A DNA stretch of 39,342 nt from an uncultured Enterobacterales bacterium. Its GTDB lineage: Bacteria; Pseudomonadota; Gammaproteobacteria; Enterobacterales; Enterobacteriaceae. Of this stretch, positions 8,201-17,623 are shown one piece after another. The stretch covers positions 1 through 39,342 of the forward strand of contig CAMLBO010000042.1 in assembly GCA_946478305.1 (NCBI GenBank). The letters are read 5' to 3'. Numbering within the stretch: position 1 is the first letter of the stretch; the number at the start of each line of letters is the position of its first letter. Both the position numbers and the translations under genes were made by a program. Under the pieces are notes generated by a model. It ran no database searches. It was not told where the DNA came from and saw nothing but the letters and a program-made list of their open reading frames with translations.

Positions 8201-10181
8201 GTTTCACGCCTGCTTTGCTGATTTGTTCAAAATGCTGGTTCTCAATACGCTCGACTTCTTCAGCCGGAACGTAGTAATCAACATCTTCATCGAAGCTTTT
8301 CACAATCCAGGTCACAACGATGCCGATGAAGGTAACGAGCGCCAACCACCAGATGTCCCAGATTAATGCAAAACCGCTGACCAGGCTGAGCATGGCGATG
8401 ACAAAGCCTGCGCCGCTGTTGCGTGGCATATGAATTTTTTCATACTTAGCCGGTTTAACATAAGCTTCGCCTTTCTCTTTCATGTCCCAGAACGCGTCGC
8501 GGTCGTGTACTTGCGGTACCACAGCGAAGTTGTAGAACGGAGGAGGTGAAGAGGTAGACCACTCCAGAGTACGGGCACCCCACGGGTCACCGGTCAGATC
8601 ACGGTTTTGATCGCGGTCACGAACGCTGACGAAGATCATGATCAACTGACACAGGATACCGAGTGCGATCAACGCTGCACCACAAGCTGCAACAACCAGC
8701 AGCGGGTGGAACTCAGGGTCGATATTCTGGCTGACACGGCGGGTCATACCCATGAAGCCCAGAACGTAGAGCGGCATGAAGGCAACGAAGAAGCCGATGA
8801 TCCAGCACCAGAATGAACGTACGCCCCATTTTTCATTCAGCGTGAAGCCGAAGGATTTAGGGAACCAGTAAGTCAGACCCGCGAAGCAACCGAACACTAC
8901 ACCACCGATAATCACGTTATGGAAGTGAGCAATCAGGAACAAGCTGTTGTGCAGCACGAAGTCCGCACCCGGAACCGCCAGCAGAACGCCGGTCATACCA
9001 CCCACGGAGAAGGTGATGATGAAGCCGATGGTCCACAGCATCGCAGCGTTAAGCTGGATACGGCCCTGGTACATGGTGAACAGCCAGTTGAAGATTTTTA
9101 CCCCGGTCGGGATAGAAATGATCATCGTCATGATGCCGAAGAAGGCATTGACGTTGGCGCCTGAACCCATGGTAAAGAAGTGGTGCAGCCAAACGACGAA
9201 CGACAGCACGGTAATGGCGATGGTTGCCCATACCAGCGAGGTGTAGCCGAACAGACGTTTTTTGGAGAAGGTCGCGGTAACTTCTGAGAACACACCAAAT
9301 ACTGGCAGAACCAAAATGTACACTTCCGGATGGCCCCAGGCCCAAATCAGGTTGATGTACATCATCATGTTGCCGCCCATATCATTCGTGAAGAAATGGG
9401 TGCCCAGATAGCGATCCAGGGTCAGCAACGCAACGGTGACAGTCAGAATAGGGAACGACACGATAATCAGGACGTTGGTACACAGTGCGGCCCAGGTAAA
9501 TACCGGCATTTTCATCAGCGGCATACCAGGCGCACGCATCTTGAGGATGGTGGCGAAGAAGTTAACACCGGTCAGCAAGGTCCCTATACCGGATATCTGT
9601 AGACTCCATATCCAGTAATCGACCCCGACCCCCGGGCTGTACTCCTTACCTGACAACGGCGGATAAGCTAACCAGCCGGTCTGTGCGAACTCACCAACAC
9701 CCAGAGAGATGTTGATAAGGATCACGGCAGCGGCGGTGAACCAGAAGCTGATGTTGTTCAGGAATGGGAATGCAACGTCGCGGGCACCGATTTGTAGCGG
9801 CACAACCACGTTCATCAGACCGATTACGAAAGGCATTGCCATGAAGAAGATCATGATCACGCCGTGCGCGGTAAAGATTTGGTCGTAGTGATGAGGGGGT
9901 AAGAAGCCCGGCTCGCCTGCGGAGGCAAGTACCTGCTGGCTACGCATCATGATGGCATCGGCAAAGCCACGCAACAGCATGACGAAGGCCAGAATGATGT
10001 ACATGATACCTAATTTTTTGTGGTCAACGGATGTGATCCATTCAGTCCACAGATACTTCCATTTGCCGAAATAGGTGATGCCAGCCACAACGGCTAAACC
10101 ACCCAGAATTATCGCGGCAACGGTGACCATGATAATCGGTTCATGATACGGAACCGAATCAAGCGTTAATTTTCCGAACAT
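8190..10181 (-). CDS. cyoB: Cytochrome bo3 quinol oxidase subunit I
   Basis: CyoB is the catalytic proton-pumping subunit that holds low-spin heme b, high-spin heme o3 and CuB, reducing O2 to water with ubiquinol electrons. The 663-residue product equals the E. coli length. The CuB/heme histidines are visible: His284 and Tyr288 in [10 protein letters not shown], the adjacent histidine pair in WLHHFF, and the two in IAHFHNVI; His106 sits in [10 protein letters not shown]. It follows cyoA by 3 bp and overlaps cyoC. The start [18 protein letters not shown] is conserved. All catalytic residues appear intact, so a functional aerobic terminal oxidase is expected. Confidence 0.99.
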   Translation of the reverse strand: MFGKLTLDSVPYHEPIIMVTVAAIILGGLAVVAGITYFGKWKYLWTEWITSVDHKKLGIMYIILAFVMLLRGFADAIMMRSQQVLASAGEPGFLPPHHYDQIFTAHGVIMIFFMAMPFVIGLMNVVVPLQIGARDVAFPFLNNISFWFTAAAVILINISLGVGEFAQTGWLAYPPLSGKEYSPGVGVDYWIWSLQISGIGTLLTGVNFFATILKMRAPGMPLMKMPVFTWAALCTNVLIIVSFPILTVTVALLTLDRYLGTHFFTNDMGGNMMMYINLIWAWGHPEVYILVLPVFGVFSEVTATFSKKRLFGYTSLVWATIAITVLSFVVWLHHFFTMGSGANVNAFFGIMTMIISIPTGVKIFNWLFTMYQGRIQLNAAMLWTIGFIITFSVGGMTGVLLAVPGADFVLHNSLFLIAHFHNVIIGGVVFGCFAGLTYWFPKSFGFTLNEKWGVRSFWCWIIGFFVAFMPLYVLGFMGMTRRVSQNIDPEFHPLLVVAACGAALIALGILCQLIMIFVSVRDRDQNRDLTGDPWGARTLEWSTSSPPPFYNFAVVPQVHDRDAFWDMKEKGEAYVKPAKYEKIHMPRNSGAGFVIAMLSLVSGFALIWDIWWLALVTFIGIVVTWIVKSFDEDVDYYVPAEEVERIENQHFEQISKAGVKHGN

Positions 10182-10184
10182 CGT

Positions 10185-11138
10185 TTATTCCTCGGCTCCG
10201 GCTGCGTGAGCATGATCACCCATGTCCATGCCTTTCATGTCTGTGCCAGCTGGCATAGGCATGGTCTGGCTTTTGTGCATGTTCATATCACCCATGAATT
10301 TGCCAATGATCTCTTTGAACAGATCTGGTTTGACGCTGGCGAAGTATTCAACCGGGTTGTCGATACTCTGAGCTGCCAGTTTGTTGAAGTCGTCAGTGGT
10401 TGCAAGCTGATTAGGCGCAGTCTTCACTTTCGCTACCCAAGCATCGAAATCGGCGCGGGTTGGGGTCGCAATTGCGTTGAACTTCATGCCAGAGAAACCG
10501 CGGCCACTGAAGTTTGACGAGATGCCTTTATAGGTACCGGCTTCATTTGCAATCAAATGCAACTGAGTCTGCATACCGGCCATCGCGTAAATCTGTCCGC
10601 CTAACTGAGGAATAAAGAACGAGTTCATCACAGAGTCAGAAGTGACCTTGAACTGAACCGGAACATCTTTCGGAATAACCAATTCGTTAACGGTGGCGAT
10701 GCCCTGTTCTGGGTAAATGAACAACCATTTCCAGTCCAGAGAAACGACTTCAACCGTCATCGGTTTTTGGTCGGTTACGATAGGCTTGAACGGATCAAGC
10801 GAGTGAGTGGTTTTCCAGGTTATCGTTGCCAGAATGGCAATAATGATAATCGGAACGGTCCAAACCACAGCTTCGATTTTATTGGAATGGGACCAGTTCG
10901 GGCTGTACTTAGCATTTGTATTGGAAGCACGATACTTCCAGGCAAACGCCAAGGCCATGATAATAACTGGTATAACCACGATCAGCATTAATCCGATTGC
11001 GGTCAGTATCAGCGTTCTCTGCTCAAGTCCAATTGCTCCTTTGGGATCCATCAATGCCGTATTGCATCCGCTTAACATCAACGCAGATGTAAATAAGGAC
11101 AACATCCCAATACTTTTATTGTATTTCTTAAGTCTCAT
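10185..11138 (-). CDS. cyoA: Cytochrome bo3 quinol oxidase subunit II
   Basis: CyoA is the lipoprotein subunit II of the quinol oxidase. The 317-residue product has a lipoprotein signal ending in the lipobox LSGC (Cys25), two transmembrane helices (roughly residues 40-68 and 90-110) and a periplasmic cupredoxin-like domain. The CuA ligands found in cytochrome c oxidases are absent, as expected for a quinol oxidase. The tail is rich in His, Met and Asp ([20 protein letters not shown]), a common variable end in this family. It is the first gene of cyoABCDE; a sigma70-type promoter lies about 50 bp upstream. Confidence 0.98.
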   Translation of the reverse strand: MRLKKYNKSIGMLSLFTSALMLSGCNTALMDPKGAIGLEQRTLILTAIGLMLIVVIPVIIMALAFAWKYRASNTNAKYSPNWSHSNKIEAVVWTVPIIIIAILATITWKTTHSLDPFKPIVTDQKPMTVEVVSLDWKWLFIYPEQGIATVNELVIPKDVPVQFKVTSDSVMNSFFIPQLGGQIYAMAGMQTQLHLIANEAGTYKGISSNFSGRGFSGMKFNAIATPTRADFDAWVAKVKTAPNQLATTDDFNKLAAQSIDNPVEYFASVKPDLFKEIIGKFMGDMNMHKSQTMPMPAGTDMKGMDMGDHAHAAGAEE

Positions 11139-11188
11139 CTAACGACCTCAATAAACTAGGGCTCTATTGTCGCTCCATGTGTGCGGGC

Positions 11189-11217
11189 ATTTTACGGGAA
11201 GGTTGCAGTACTGTAAA
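11189..11217 (-). promoter_or_regulatory. Candidate sigma70 promoter of cyoABCDE
   Basis: On the minus strand TTTACA and TAAAAT are separated by exactly 17 bp, about 50 bp before the cyoA ATG. In E. coli cyo is repressed by ArcA and Fnr under low oxygen; a GTTAAC core at 11257-11262 could be part of an ArcA-type site, but that is inference. Confidence 0.65.
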
Positions 11218-11273
11218 CACGCTTAAGGAAGTGTCAGCGGGCCGTTGCCTCTTTATGTTAACGAAGTCACAGA

Positions 11274-11290
11274 TGTCACGGAGAGTGACA
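11274..11290. repeat. Inverted repeat upstream of the cyo promoter
   Basis: TGTCAC and GTGACA flank a 5-bp spacer in a perfect 17-bp dyad about 60 bp upstream of the -35 element. The arm order is opposite to a CRP site, so no regulator is assigned. It looks like a protein-binding site. Confidence 0.45.
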
Positions 11291-11692
11291 ATTTCTTAGC
11301 GTCAACAATATGTTGCGAAGGGATATCTGACTATGGTGAGCAAAAACAAGGTATAGCAGTCAGGGGGAATATTTAATGCGAAGTGTAATGTTCTGGGTAG
11401 GTTTAATTAATGTTAATGCAATGTATAAATATGGTGAATTTAAAAATCAAAAGCAGGTAAAAAAAAAGTGTAATTGAAAGATGTTGTAACTTCTTAAATA
11501 TTATTTAGTGAAGAAAACTTATCACAGCGCAGGGAAATTCAACCTAACTTACTCTCCTGATAACAATATTAAATTCCATTAGTTAGGGTTAGGACATCCC
11601 AAAATTCCCCACGTAAACCAACACCATACAGCAAGTCAGATGTGGGTGATCACGGCAATGCCCTTTATTCTTAAAATTTTGCCAGAACGTGG

Positions 11693-13171
11693 CTAATCCG
11701 AACGCTGATGGCGCAGGGCCAGGAAATCTAACAGGCTTCCCAGGGCGATCCCGGTCAGACAAATTAACGCACCGGCTTGCAGCAGACGTTGTGGCAGCGT
11801 CATTAAGGCTGTCCAGCCTAACCCATTACAGATTAGCGTGATAAGCCAGGCTGCAAGCAGGAGGCAACCTGCTAATAGCATGCGCAAAGCCAGTTTGTAA
11901 CCTGCGGGAAAAGCAGTGCGTGGCAGGAACCGATCGGTAAGTTGGGTATATTCCAGGGTCTGGCGGCAGACGGCCAGCAGGAGTAAACCAGGAACGGCAG
12001 CAACAATGGAGAAAAGGTAGAACAGCGACCAGCCATGGGCCTCTACAAACCATCCTGCAATAGGGCCGACATAAACACGGCCGACCGCAGACAGTGCAGA
12101 AAGCAGGGCAAACTGAGTAGCCGAAAACGAGCGGTTGCACAATGTCATTAGCAGGGCCACAAAAGCAGCCGTTCCCATCCCGCCACACAGATTTTCGAAG
12201 AATATCGCCGTGCCCATCGAATACAGATGCTTATCCGTTACGGCTAATATCCAGTACCCAGCGTTGGAAACGCACTGCAAAATACCGAAAATCATCAGGG
12301 CGCGGAACAGACTCAGACGCTGCATCAGCATACCGCCGTACAGGGCACCGATAATGGTTGCTAACAGGCCCAGCGTCTTGTTCACCAGCCCGACTTCACC
12401 GGCATCAAAACCGACGCCGCGAATTAAAAAGGTTGTGCTGAGACTGCCGGCAAAGGCATCCCCCATTTTGTACATGACGATTAACAGCAGAATCAACCAG
12501 GCATTATTACGCCCGAAAAAGTCTTTCAGTGGTGCAACCACAGCAATTTCAATGGTACGTGGCGCGGGTTCAGAGACATCCGGCTCGGGGGCCATAATGG
12601 TAGCGACGACACCAATCAGCATCAGCCCGGCCATCAGCCAGTACATATGCTGCCAGCCGAGATAGCGGTCGGCTATCCATAGCGCCAGCCCTCCGGAAAC
12701 CAGCATTGCCAGACGATAACCCAGTACCGATACGGCGGCACCACTGCCACGCTCAGCCGCAGGCAGTAAGTCAGTCTTGTAGGCGTCAAACACGATATCC
12801 TGTGACGCGGAGGCAAAAGCAATCAGCACGGCCAGCGCGGCCAGCCAAAACAGTTCTTTGGAGGGATCCATGTAACCCATGGCAAAAATAGCGGCCACTA
12901 ACAGCAACTGAGTCAGGATCAACCATCCCCGGCGACGGCCAAAGAATGAGGGGGTATAGCGATCCATCATAGGGGACCAGAGGAATTTAAATACGTAAGC
13001 CTGGCCGACCAGCGAGAAGATCCCGATAGTTTTTAAATCGACATTTTCCACCGTCATCCATGCCTGAAGCGTTCCTGAGGTCAGGGCGAGAGGTAAGCCG
13101 GAAGCAAAACCTAATAACAGCAGGATCAGAGTGTTGCGTTGTGTGAAAATCTTGAAGTACTGACTTACCAT
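11693..13171 (-). CDS. ampG: Muropeptide permease AmpG
   Basis: AmpG is the inner-membrane permease that imports N-acetylglucosaminyl-anhydro-muropeptides during cell-wall recycling; the imported ligands also control AmpR-dependent beta-lactamase induction where ampC/ampR exist. From the ATG at 13171 the product is 492 residues (E. coli 491), beginning MVSQYFKIFTQRNTLILLLL and containing GFASGLPLALTSGTLQAWM and the conserved KFLWSPMMDRYTPSFFGRRRGW loop. An AGGA ribosome site is about 10 bases before this ATG. An upstream in-frame start at 13216 would add a 15-residue tail with no family support. It is downstream of yajG on the same strand, separated by a hairpin. Confidence 0.96.
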   Translation of the reverse strand: MVSQYFKIFTQRNTLILLLLGFASGLPLALTSGTLQAWMTVENVDLKTIGIFSLVGQAYVFKFLWSPMMDRYTPSFFGRRRGWLILTQLLLVAAIFAMGYMDPSKELFWLAALAVLIAFASASQDIVFDAYKTDLLPAAERGSGAAVSVLGYRLAMLVSGGLALWIADRYLGWQHMYWLMAGLMLIGVVATIMAPEPDVSEPAPRTIEIAVVAPLKDFFGRNNAWLILLLIVMYKMGDAFAGSLSTTFLIRGVGFDAGEVGLVNKTLGLLATIIGALYGGMLMQRLSLFRALMIFGILQCVSNAGYWILAVTDKHLYSMGTAIFFENLCGGMGTAAFVALLMTLCNRSFSATQFALLSALSAVGRVYVGPIAGWFVEAHGWSLFYLFSIVAAVPGLLLLAVCRQTLEYTQLTDRFLPRTAFPAGYKLALRMLLAGCLLLAAWLITLICNGLGWTALMTLPQRLLQAGALICLTGIALGSLLDFLALRHQRSD

Positions 13172-13290
13172 TAAACTGTATTCCTGCTGACCGGTGAAAG
13201 AGTGGCGCATGGGCATAATAAAGGATGCAGGAAGATAATAAAGAAAGGATTAGCGGAAGATTGTGTTTCTAAGAGCGGGAGGGAAAACAA

Positions 13291-13315
13291 TTCTGCCCGG
13301 CTATGCCGGGCAGAA
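13291..13315 (-). terminator. Hairpin between yajG and ampG
   Basis: A perfect 10-bp stem (TTCTGCCCGG with CCGGGCAGAA, 5-base loop) stands about 30 bp after yajG. On the minus strand it is followed by the imperfect tract TTGTTTT, so it could be a partial terminator that lowers ampG relative to yajG. Confidence 0.6.
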
Positions 13316-13345
13316 GGGAGACTTCAGCACAGAGCCGCGGAATAT

Positions 13346-13924
13346 TTACCGTGCGTTGGCCTTGATAAAGTTGCTGATGCTGGTGTCTTGGGCCATATCG
13401 TTGATGACATCACCCAGCGTGCTGTTGACCGCATTAGTGATTTTGTCGTTGGTGGCGGTAAGCGCCCCCTGAACATTGTAGGTCGAGCGGTAATTCTTAA
13501 CCTGTTTGTTCCCATTTTTTGCGGTAGCAATAATGGAAATATCTGCTTTAGTGGTGATGTTGTAGCGCAGATTACCTTCCTGGACGTCAGCAAACAGGTT
13601 GTTAACGACGATCTGCAGATCCACTGCACCATTAGGCCCGATCATATAACCGCGTGCGGTCATCTGTTTTTCCAGAGACTCCTGCAACAGGTAACGCAGA
13701 TCGCGTGAAGGCGTCAGGGAAACCAGCTGGCCGTCGCGGTTCACTTTCGCCAGCGCCTGATCCTGACGCTGATCGGCACCGTTAATGCTGATAGTAATCC
13801 CTTGCAGGGTTGGGTCCTGAGTTGGCAACGTGATTTTTGGTGCAACGTTTAATGTGTTGGTGCTGGTGGCGCAACCGGCTAGCATTATCAGTGCCAGTAC
13901 GGGAAATATGATTTTTTTCAACAT
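13346..13924 (-). CDS. yajG: YajG family lipoprotein
   Basis: YajG is a predicted lipoprotein of unknown function. The 192-residue product has a lipoprotein signal MLKKIIFPVLALIMLAGC with the lipobox LAGC (Cys18), followed by a soluble domain seen only in this family (NVAPKITLPTQDPTLQGITI at its start). Ala-Thr after the cysteine does not give an inner-membrane avoidance signal, so outer-membrane sorting is likely. It is the first gene of a yajG-ampG unit, the same pairing as in E. coli, which suggests a link to envelope or muropeptide recycling, but no role is proven. It is divergent from bolA. Confidence 0.93.
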   Translation of the reverse strand: MLKKIIFPVLALIMLAGCATSTNTLNVAPKITLPTQDPTLQGITISINGADQRQDQALAKVNRDGQLVSLTPSRDLRYLLQESLEKQMTARGYMIGPNGAVDLQIVVNNLFADVQEGNLRYNITTKADISIIATAKNGNKQVKNYRSTYNVQGALTATNDKITNAVNSTLGDVINDMAQDTSISNFIKANAR

Positions 13925-14289
13925 GTTAATTTCTCAATAAATGCATCGATTCACGATACAAAATGGGACGGGTTACGCAAAGTTCGCACATCATAACATC
14001 GCCTTTTTATGGGGGAAGTCCTGACGGTATAGAAAAACAACATTTCCTACATTTACCTCTACCTGAGAACGCCAAACTGACTCATTGATATTCAATGATT
14101 TCACCCCTTTGGCAGAATGATGGCTAAATATCATTGAGTAAGACAAACTGATCGCCATTTTTATCAATCGCCGCAGAAATTTTGTTTCTGTAACATACTA
14201 ATAAGTCGCAAAGCCGCCTATCCTTAACTATGTGACAGATGTTCCAATAAGGGCGCAGTTCTCTGCTAAAGCGGTGTAAGGAGATTGCT
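13925..14289. other. Divergent control region between yajG and bolA
   Basis: This 365-bp gap holds no gene. It should contain promoters for both flanking genes; bolA in E. coli has a sigmaS-dependent gearbox promoter, but I could not place one confidently. It contains a TCATTGA dyad at 14082-14098 and a further TCATTGA copy at 14131-14137. Confidence 0.6.
14082..14098. repeat. TCATTGA inverted repeat
   Basis: TCATTGA and its complement TCAATGA flank a 3-bp centre, forming a 17-bp dyad, with a direct copy of TCATTGA at 14131-14137. It is a possible regulator site in the yajG/bolA region. Confidence 0.35.
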
Positions 14290-14604
14290 ATGATTCGCGA
14301 GCAAATAGAAGCAAAATTAGTTGCAGCGTTTGAACCTGCGTACCTGGAAGTGACTGATGAAAGCTATCGTCACAATGTACCGGCGGGGTCAGAGAGCCAT
14401 TTTAAAGTGGTATTGGTGTCCGATAAGTTTGTGGGGGAACGTTTCCTGTCACGCCACCGCGCTATCTATGGTGAGCTATCGGCAGAACTCGCAGGCAGTG
14501 TGCATGCCCTGGCGCTGCATACTTACACGCAAAAAGAGTGGGAAGGTTTACAGGATACTGTACCGGCGTCACCGCCATGTCGCGGTGCCGGAACCCTGGC
14601 CTGA
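14290..14604 (+). CDS. bolA: BolA family iron-sulfur/transcription factor
   Basis: BolA is a small KH-like protein that partners monothiol glutaredoxin Grx4 around a [2Fe-2S] cluster and, in E. coli, also acts as a stress and stationary-phase morphogene and DNA-binding regulator. The 104-residue product begins [16 protein letters not shown] and has the conserved [17 protein letters not shown] region, the FLSRHRAIY segment and the HALALHTYT motif with the invariant histidine used as cluster ligand. A TAAGGAGA ribosome site precedes the ATG. It is divergent from yajG, single, and followed by a terminator. Confidence 0.97.
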   Translation: MIREQIEAKLVAAFEPAYLEVTDESYRHNVPAGSESHFKVVLVSDKFVGERFLSRHRAIYGELSAELAGSVHALALHTYTQKEWEGLQDTVPASPPCRGAGTLA

Positions 14605-14705
14605 CAGGTTCGGATCCCTCTCTCAAAAACCACAAAGATCTTCTTTTCAATACGGTATCACTGGAACTTTCGCCACCAGATGCGGTATTAGTAGGAGCGA
14701 ATTTT

Positions 14706-14735
14706 GAAACGGCCTGCGGGCCGTTTCTGTTTTTA
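14706..14735 (+). terminator. Intrinsic terminator after bolA
   Basis: A 9-bp stem (GAAACGGCC with GGCCGTTTC, loop TGCG) is followed by TGTTTTTA. It lies about 100 bp after the bolA stop. Confidence 0.85.
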
Positions 14736-14852
14736 GCCGCGAATAATAAATGACAGGCAGGCGACAGGGTGGTTTAAGCCTTTGCATCGACTACGTTTTC
14801 CGAGGGATCGACCGCGAAATGATTTTTCCTCCTACGTAGTAGATTGCCGTCC

Positions 14853-14881
14853 TCGACTCGCCGTCTATGCGCCGCTATAAT
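14853..14881 (+). promoter_or_regulatory. Candidate sigma70 promoter of tig
   Basis: TCGACT and a perfect TATAAT are separated by 17 bp. Transcription would begin near 14888 and give a leader of about 175 nt before the tig ATG. Confidence 0.6.
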
Positions 14882-14963
14882 GTCGCGTCTTATTTTTCCG
14901 GAATGGTTTCGGGACGCTTTCGAATACAGGGCTACGTTCTTATAAAGGACTGTCCCGGTTCTT

Positions 14964-15024
14964 AGAAGTCGTTTTCAAGGTAAGTTCGTTCTTTTCCACG
15001 CTTCTCATCTTGAGAACGACTTCT
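14964..15024 (+). promoter_or_regulatory. Long hairpin in the tig leader
   Basis: AGAAGTCGTTTTCAAG at 14964-14979 pairs with CTTGAGAACGACTTCT at 15009-15024 along 16 consecutive base pairs with one G-U wobble; the loop is 29 nt. The structure ends 39 nt before the ATG and has no T tract, so it is not a terminator. It could stabilise the message, modulate translation or bind a protein. Confidence 0.6.
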
Positions 15025-15063
15025 GGAGTTGACCGAGCACTGTAATTTTTTTGAGGTAACAAG

Positions 15064-16368
15064 ATGCAAGTTTCTGTTGAAACCACTCAAGGCCTTGGGC
15101 GCCGTGTAACGATTACTGTTCCTGCTGACAGCATTGAAAAAGCAGTGAGCAGCGAACTGGTCAACGTATCTAAAAAAGTACGTATTGACGGCTTCCGTAA
15201 AGGCAAAGTACCAAAACATATCATCGAGCAGCGTTACGGTGCTTCTGTTCGTCAGGACGTTCTGGGTGATCTGATGCAGCGCAACTTTGTTGATGCGATC
15301 ATCAAAGAGAAAATTAATCCAGCTGGCGCACCAAAATATGTGCCGGGCGAATACAAACTGGGCGAAGACTTCAACTACACCGTTGAATTCGAAGTGTACC
15401 CAGAAGTTGAGCTGAAAGATCTGGAAAACATCGAAGTTGAAAAACCAGTCGTTGAAGTTAACGATGCTGATGTTGATACCATGCTGGAAACTCTGCGTAA
15501 GCAACAAGCTGACTGGAAAGAAACTGACGCTGCCGTTAAAGCAGAAGATCGCGTTACTGTTGATTTCTCCGGTTCTATCGACGGCGAAGAGTTCGAAGGC
15601 GGCAAAGCCTCTGATTTCGTTCTGGCGATGGGCCAGGGCCGCATGATCCCAGGCTTTGAAGAAGGTCTGGTTGGTCACAAAGCCGGTGAAGAGTTCACCA
15701 TTGACGTAAACTTCCCAGAAGATTACCACGCTGAAAATCTGAAAGGTAAAGCGGCTAAATTCGCCATTACCCTGAAGAAAGTTGAAGAGCGTGAACTGCC
15801 AGAATTGACGCCTGAATTCATCAAACGTTTCGGCGTGGCTGACGGTTCTGTTGAAGGTCTGCGTGCAGAAGTACGTAAAAACATGGAACGCGAACTGAAA
15901 GGTGCTGTGCGTAACCGCATCAAAACTCAGGCAATCGACGGTCTGGTTAACGCCAACGACATCGATGTTCCAGCTGCATTGATCGACAGTGAAGTTGATG
16001 TTCTGCGTCGTCAGGCTGCACAACGTTTTGGCGGCAACGAAAAACAAGCGCTGGAATTACCGCGTGAGTTGTTCGAAGAGCAAGCTAAACGTCGCGTAGT
16101 GGTAGGTTTGCTGTTGGGTGAAGTGATCAGCCAGCACGAACTGAAAGCTGACGAAGATCGCGTTAAAGCGCTGATCGAAGAAATGGCTTCTGCTTACGAA
16201 GATCCATCTGAAGTTGTTGAGTTCTACAGCAAAAATAAAGAGCTGATGAACAACATGCGTAACGTCGCGCTGGAAGAACAAGCGGTCGAAACTCTGTTGT
16301 CTAAAGCGAAAGTGACTGAGAAAGCCACTACCTTTACTGAACTGATGAACCAAACTCAACCTGCATAA
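15064..16368 (+). CDS. tig: Trigger factor, ribosome-associated chaperone and peptidyl-prolyl isomerase
   Basis: Trigger factor docks at ribosomal protein L23 near the exit tunnel and shields nascent chains. The 434-residue product has the N-terminal ribosome-binding domain with the signature GFRKGKVP near residues 43-50, an FKBP-type PPIase domain (about 150-245, including [19 protein letters not shown] and [15 protein letters not shown]), and the C-terminal substrate-binding arms. E. coli Tig is 432 residues. A GAGGTAA ribosome site precedes the ATG. The gene starts the tig-clpP-clpX-lon proteostasis block but has its own promoter and terminator. Codon choice is strongly biased, as expected for an abundant protein. 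Confidence 0.99.
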   Translation: MQVSVETTQGLGRRVTITVPADSIEKAVSSELVNVSKKVRIDGFRKGKVPKHIIEQRYGASVRQDVLGDLMQRNFVDAIIKEKINPAGAPKYVPGEYKLGEDFNYTVEFEVYPEVELKDLENIEVEKPVVEVNDADVDTMLETLRKQQADWKETDAAVKAEDRVTVDFSGSIDGEEFEGGKASDFVLAMGQGRMIPGFEEGLVGHKAGEEFTIDVNFPEDYHAENLKGKAAKFAITLKKVEERELPELTPEFIKRFGVADGSVEGLRAEVRKNMERELKGAVRNRIKTQAIDGLVNANDIDVPAALIDSEVDVLRRQAAQRFGGNEKQALELPRELFEEQAKRRVVVGLLLGEVISQHELKADEDRVKALIEEMASAYEDPSEVVEFYSKNKELMNNMRNVALEEQAVETLLSKAKVTEKATTFTELMNQTQPA

Positions 16369-16412
16369 TGTTTTATGTACGTTGTTGAGCTTACATATGC
16401 TCAAAAACAAAG

Positions 16413-16439
16413 CCCGCAGTTTTTACTGCGGGTTTTTTT
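16413..16439 (+). terminator. Intrinsic terminator of tig
   Basis: An 8-bp stem (CCCGCAGT with ACTGCGGG, loop TTTT) is followed by seven T residues, about 45 bp after the tig stop. Confidence 0.92.
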
Positions 16440-16617
16440 ATGCGCAGAGTGTGACATTTTTCTTTTTTGCTGTTGTTTTTGCACTATATTTACCGAAGTG
16501 AGTTGAGATAACCGGTAAGTGGTGCAGCCGCTGACAAAATTGAGGGCGAGCAGACATTTTTGCAGAGCCAGGGGATGAACAAATTGTGTCTGTCGCGAAA
16601 AGAAATCTCACTGCAGA

Positions 16618-16646
16618 CTTGAAAAAGGGTGTTTATTCCCCCAATT
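16618..16646 (+). promoter_or_regulatory. Candidate sigma32 heat-shock promoter of clpP-clpX
   Basis: CTTGAAA and CCCCAATT are separated by 14 bp, close to the sigma32 consensus (CTTGAAA, about 14 bp, CCCCATNT). clpP is heat-shock controlled in E. coli, so the match is expected. Confidence 0.75.
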
Positions 16647-16805
16647 GTTAACTACAAATGCAGAGTACTTTGCTGTTAAATTCTGACTGATAACAACCGT
16701 CAGCCACGTAATCGGCGACTTGGCCGCTTGAGCATAGTCATCAATGCTTATCTCAAGTAGAATCGGTTTAACTAGCGCCAAAGAGAATTCTATTAGGAGA
16801 CGGTT

Positions 16806-17429
16806 ATGTCATACAATAGTGGACGAGATCAATTTGCACCGAACATGGCACTGGTTCCCATGGTTGTGGAGCAAACTTCACGGGGTGAGCGTTCTTACGA
16901 CATCTACTCCCGCCTGCTGAAGGAACGTATTATTTTCATGACGGGTCAGGTTGAAGACCATATGGCTAACCTGATTGTGGCTCAAATGCTGTTCCTGGAA
17001 GCCGAGAGTCCGGAAAAAGACATTTTTCTGTACATTAACTCTCCGGGCGGCGTGATCACTGCCGGTATGTCTATCTATGACACCATGCAGTTTATCAAAC
17101 CTGACGTCAGTACCATTTGTATGGGCCAGGCCTGTTCAATGGGCGCGTTCCTGTTAACTGCAGGGGCGAAAGGTAAGCGTTTCTGCCTGCCAAACTCACG
17201 CGTCATGATTCACCAGCCTCTGGGCGGTTTCCAGGGACAGGCGACGGATATTGAAATTCACGCCAAAGAGATCCTGAAAGTGAAATCCCGTATGAATGAG
17301 CTGATGGCGAAGCATACTGGCAAATCGCTGGAAGAGATCGAGCGCGATACCGAGCGTGACCGTTTCTTGTCAGCACAAGAATCTGTAGAGTATGGACTGG
17401 TTGACTCCGTATTTACCCATCGCGAATGA
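16806..17429 (+). CDS. clpP: ATP-dependent Clp protease proteolytic subunit
   Basis: ClpP forms the tetradecameric serine protease chamber served by ClpX and ClpA. The 207-residue precursor equals the E. coli length. The catalytic triad is Ser111 (in GQACSMGAF), His136 (in MIHQPLGG) and Asp185 (in DTERDRF). The propeptide is probably removed after Met14, leaving ALVPMVVEQ as the mature start. The residue before the nucleophile is Cys110, where E. coli has Ala. The ribosome site TAGGAGA precedes the ATG. clpX follows after 194 bp without a clear intrinsic terminator, so the two are probably cotranscribed from the upstream sigma32-type promoter. Confidence 0.99.
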   Translation: MSYNSGRDQFAPNMALVPMVVEQTSRGERSYDIYSRLLKERIIFMTGQVEDHMANLIVAQMLFLEAESPEKDIFLYINSPGGVITAGMSIYDTMQFIKPDVSTICMGQACSMGAFLLTAGAKGKRFCLPNSRVMIHQPLGGFQGQATDIEIHAKEILKVKSRMNELMAKHTGKSLEEIERDTERDRFLSAQESVEYGLVDSVFTHRE

Positions 17430-17623
17430 CGGCTTAAATCTGCCGGGTTGATGGTCTATAGTTAAGTCATACTGAGGCAACGCGGGCCGACGCATAAGTT
17501 TTATTGTGAGTGCTGCGTTTCGCCTATCACCGACATAACAGCCATCCGCCGTCAACACGGCAGCGATTAACATGGCCGTACCGAGTATTTTTGCGGAACA
17601 GATACTAAAGAAGAGGTTTACTG

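Larger units (their letters stand above)
11139..11692. other. 554-bp control region between cyoA and ampG
   Basis: No gene is supported here. The cyoA-proximal part carries the cyo promoter and inverted repeats; the rest (about 11340-11640) is notably AT-rich with A and T runs and a 7-bp inverted repeat (CCTAACT at 11543, AGTTAGG at 11581). ampG ends at 11693 on the same strand, so this region also receives the ampG transcript, yet I see no strong intrinsic terminator for it. Confidence 0.6.
14605..15063. other. bolA-tig intergenic region
   Basis: This 459-bp gap holds the bolA terminator (14706-14735), a candidate tig promoter (14853-14881) and a long tig leader containing a 16-bp stem. Short open frames here have no family resemblance and I do not call them. 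Confidence 0.7.
16369..16805. other. tig-clpP intergenic region
   Basis: This 437-bp gap contains the tig terminator (16413-16439), a sigma32-type promoter (16618-16646) and a clpP leader with an imperfect stem (CTTGAG at 16727 with CTCAAG at 16752). No gene is supported. Confidence 0.7.

Noticed and set aside
14962-16047. Long antisense open frame opposite tig (361 codons)
   Set aside because: It is a frame shadow of the strongly codon-biased tig gene; Phe-rich composition and no recognisable family or ribosome site.
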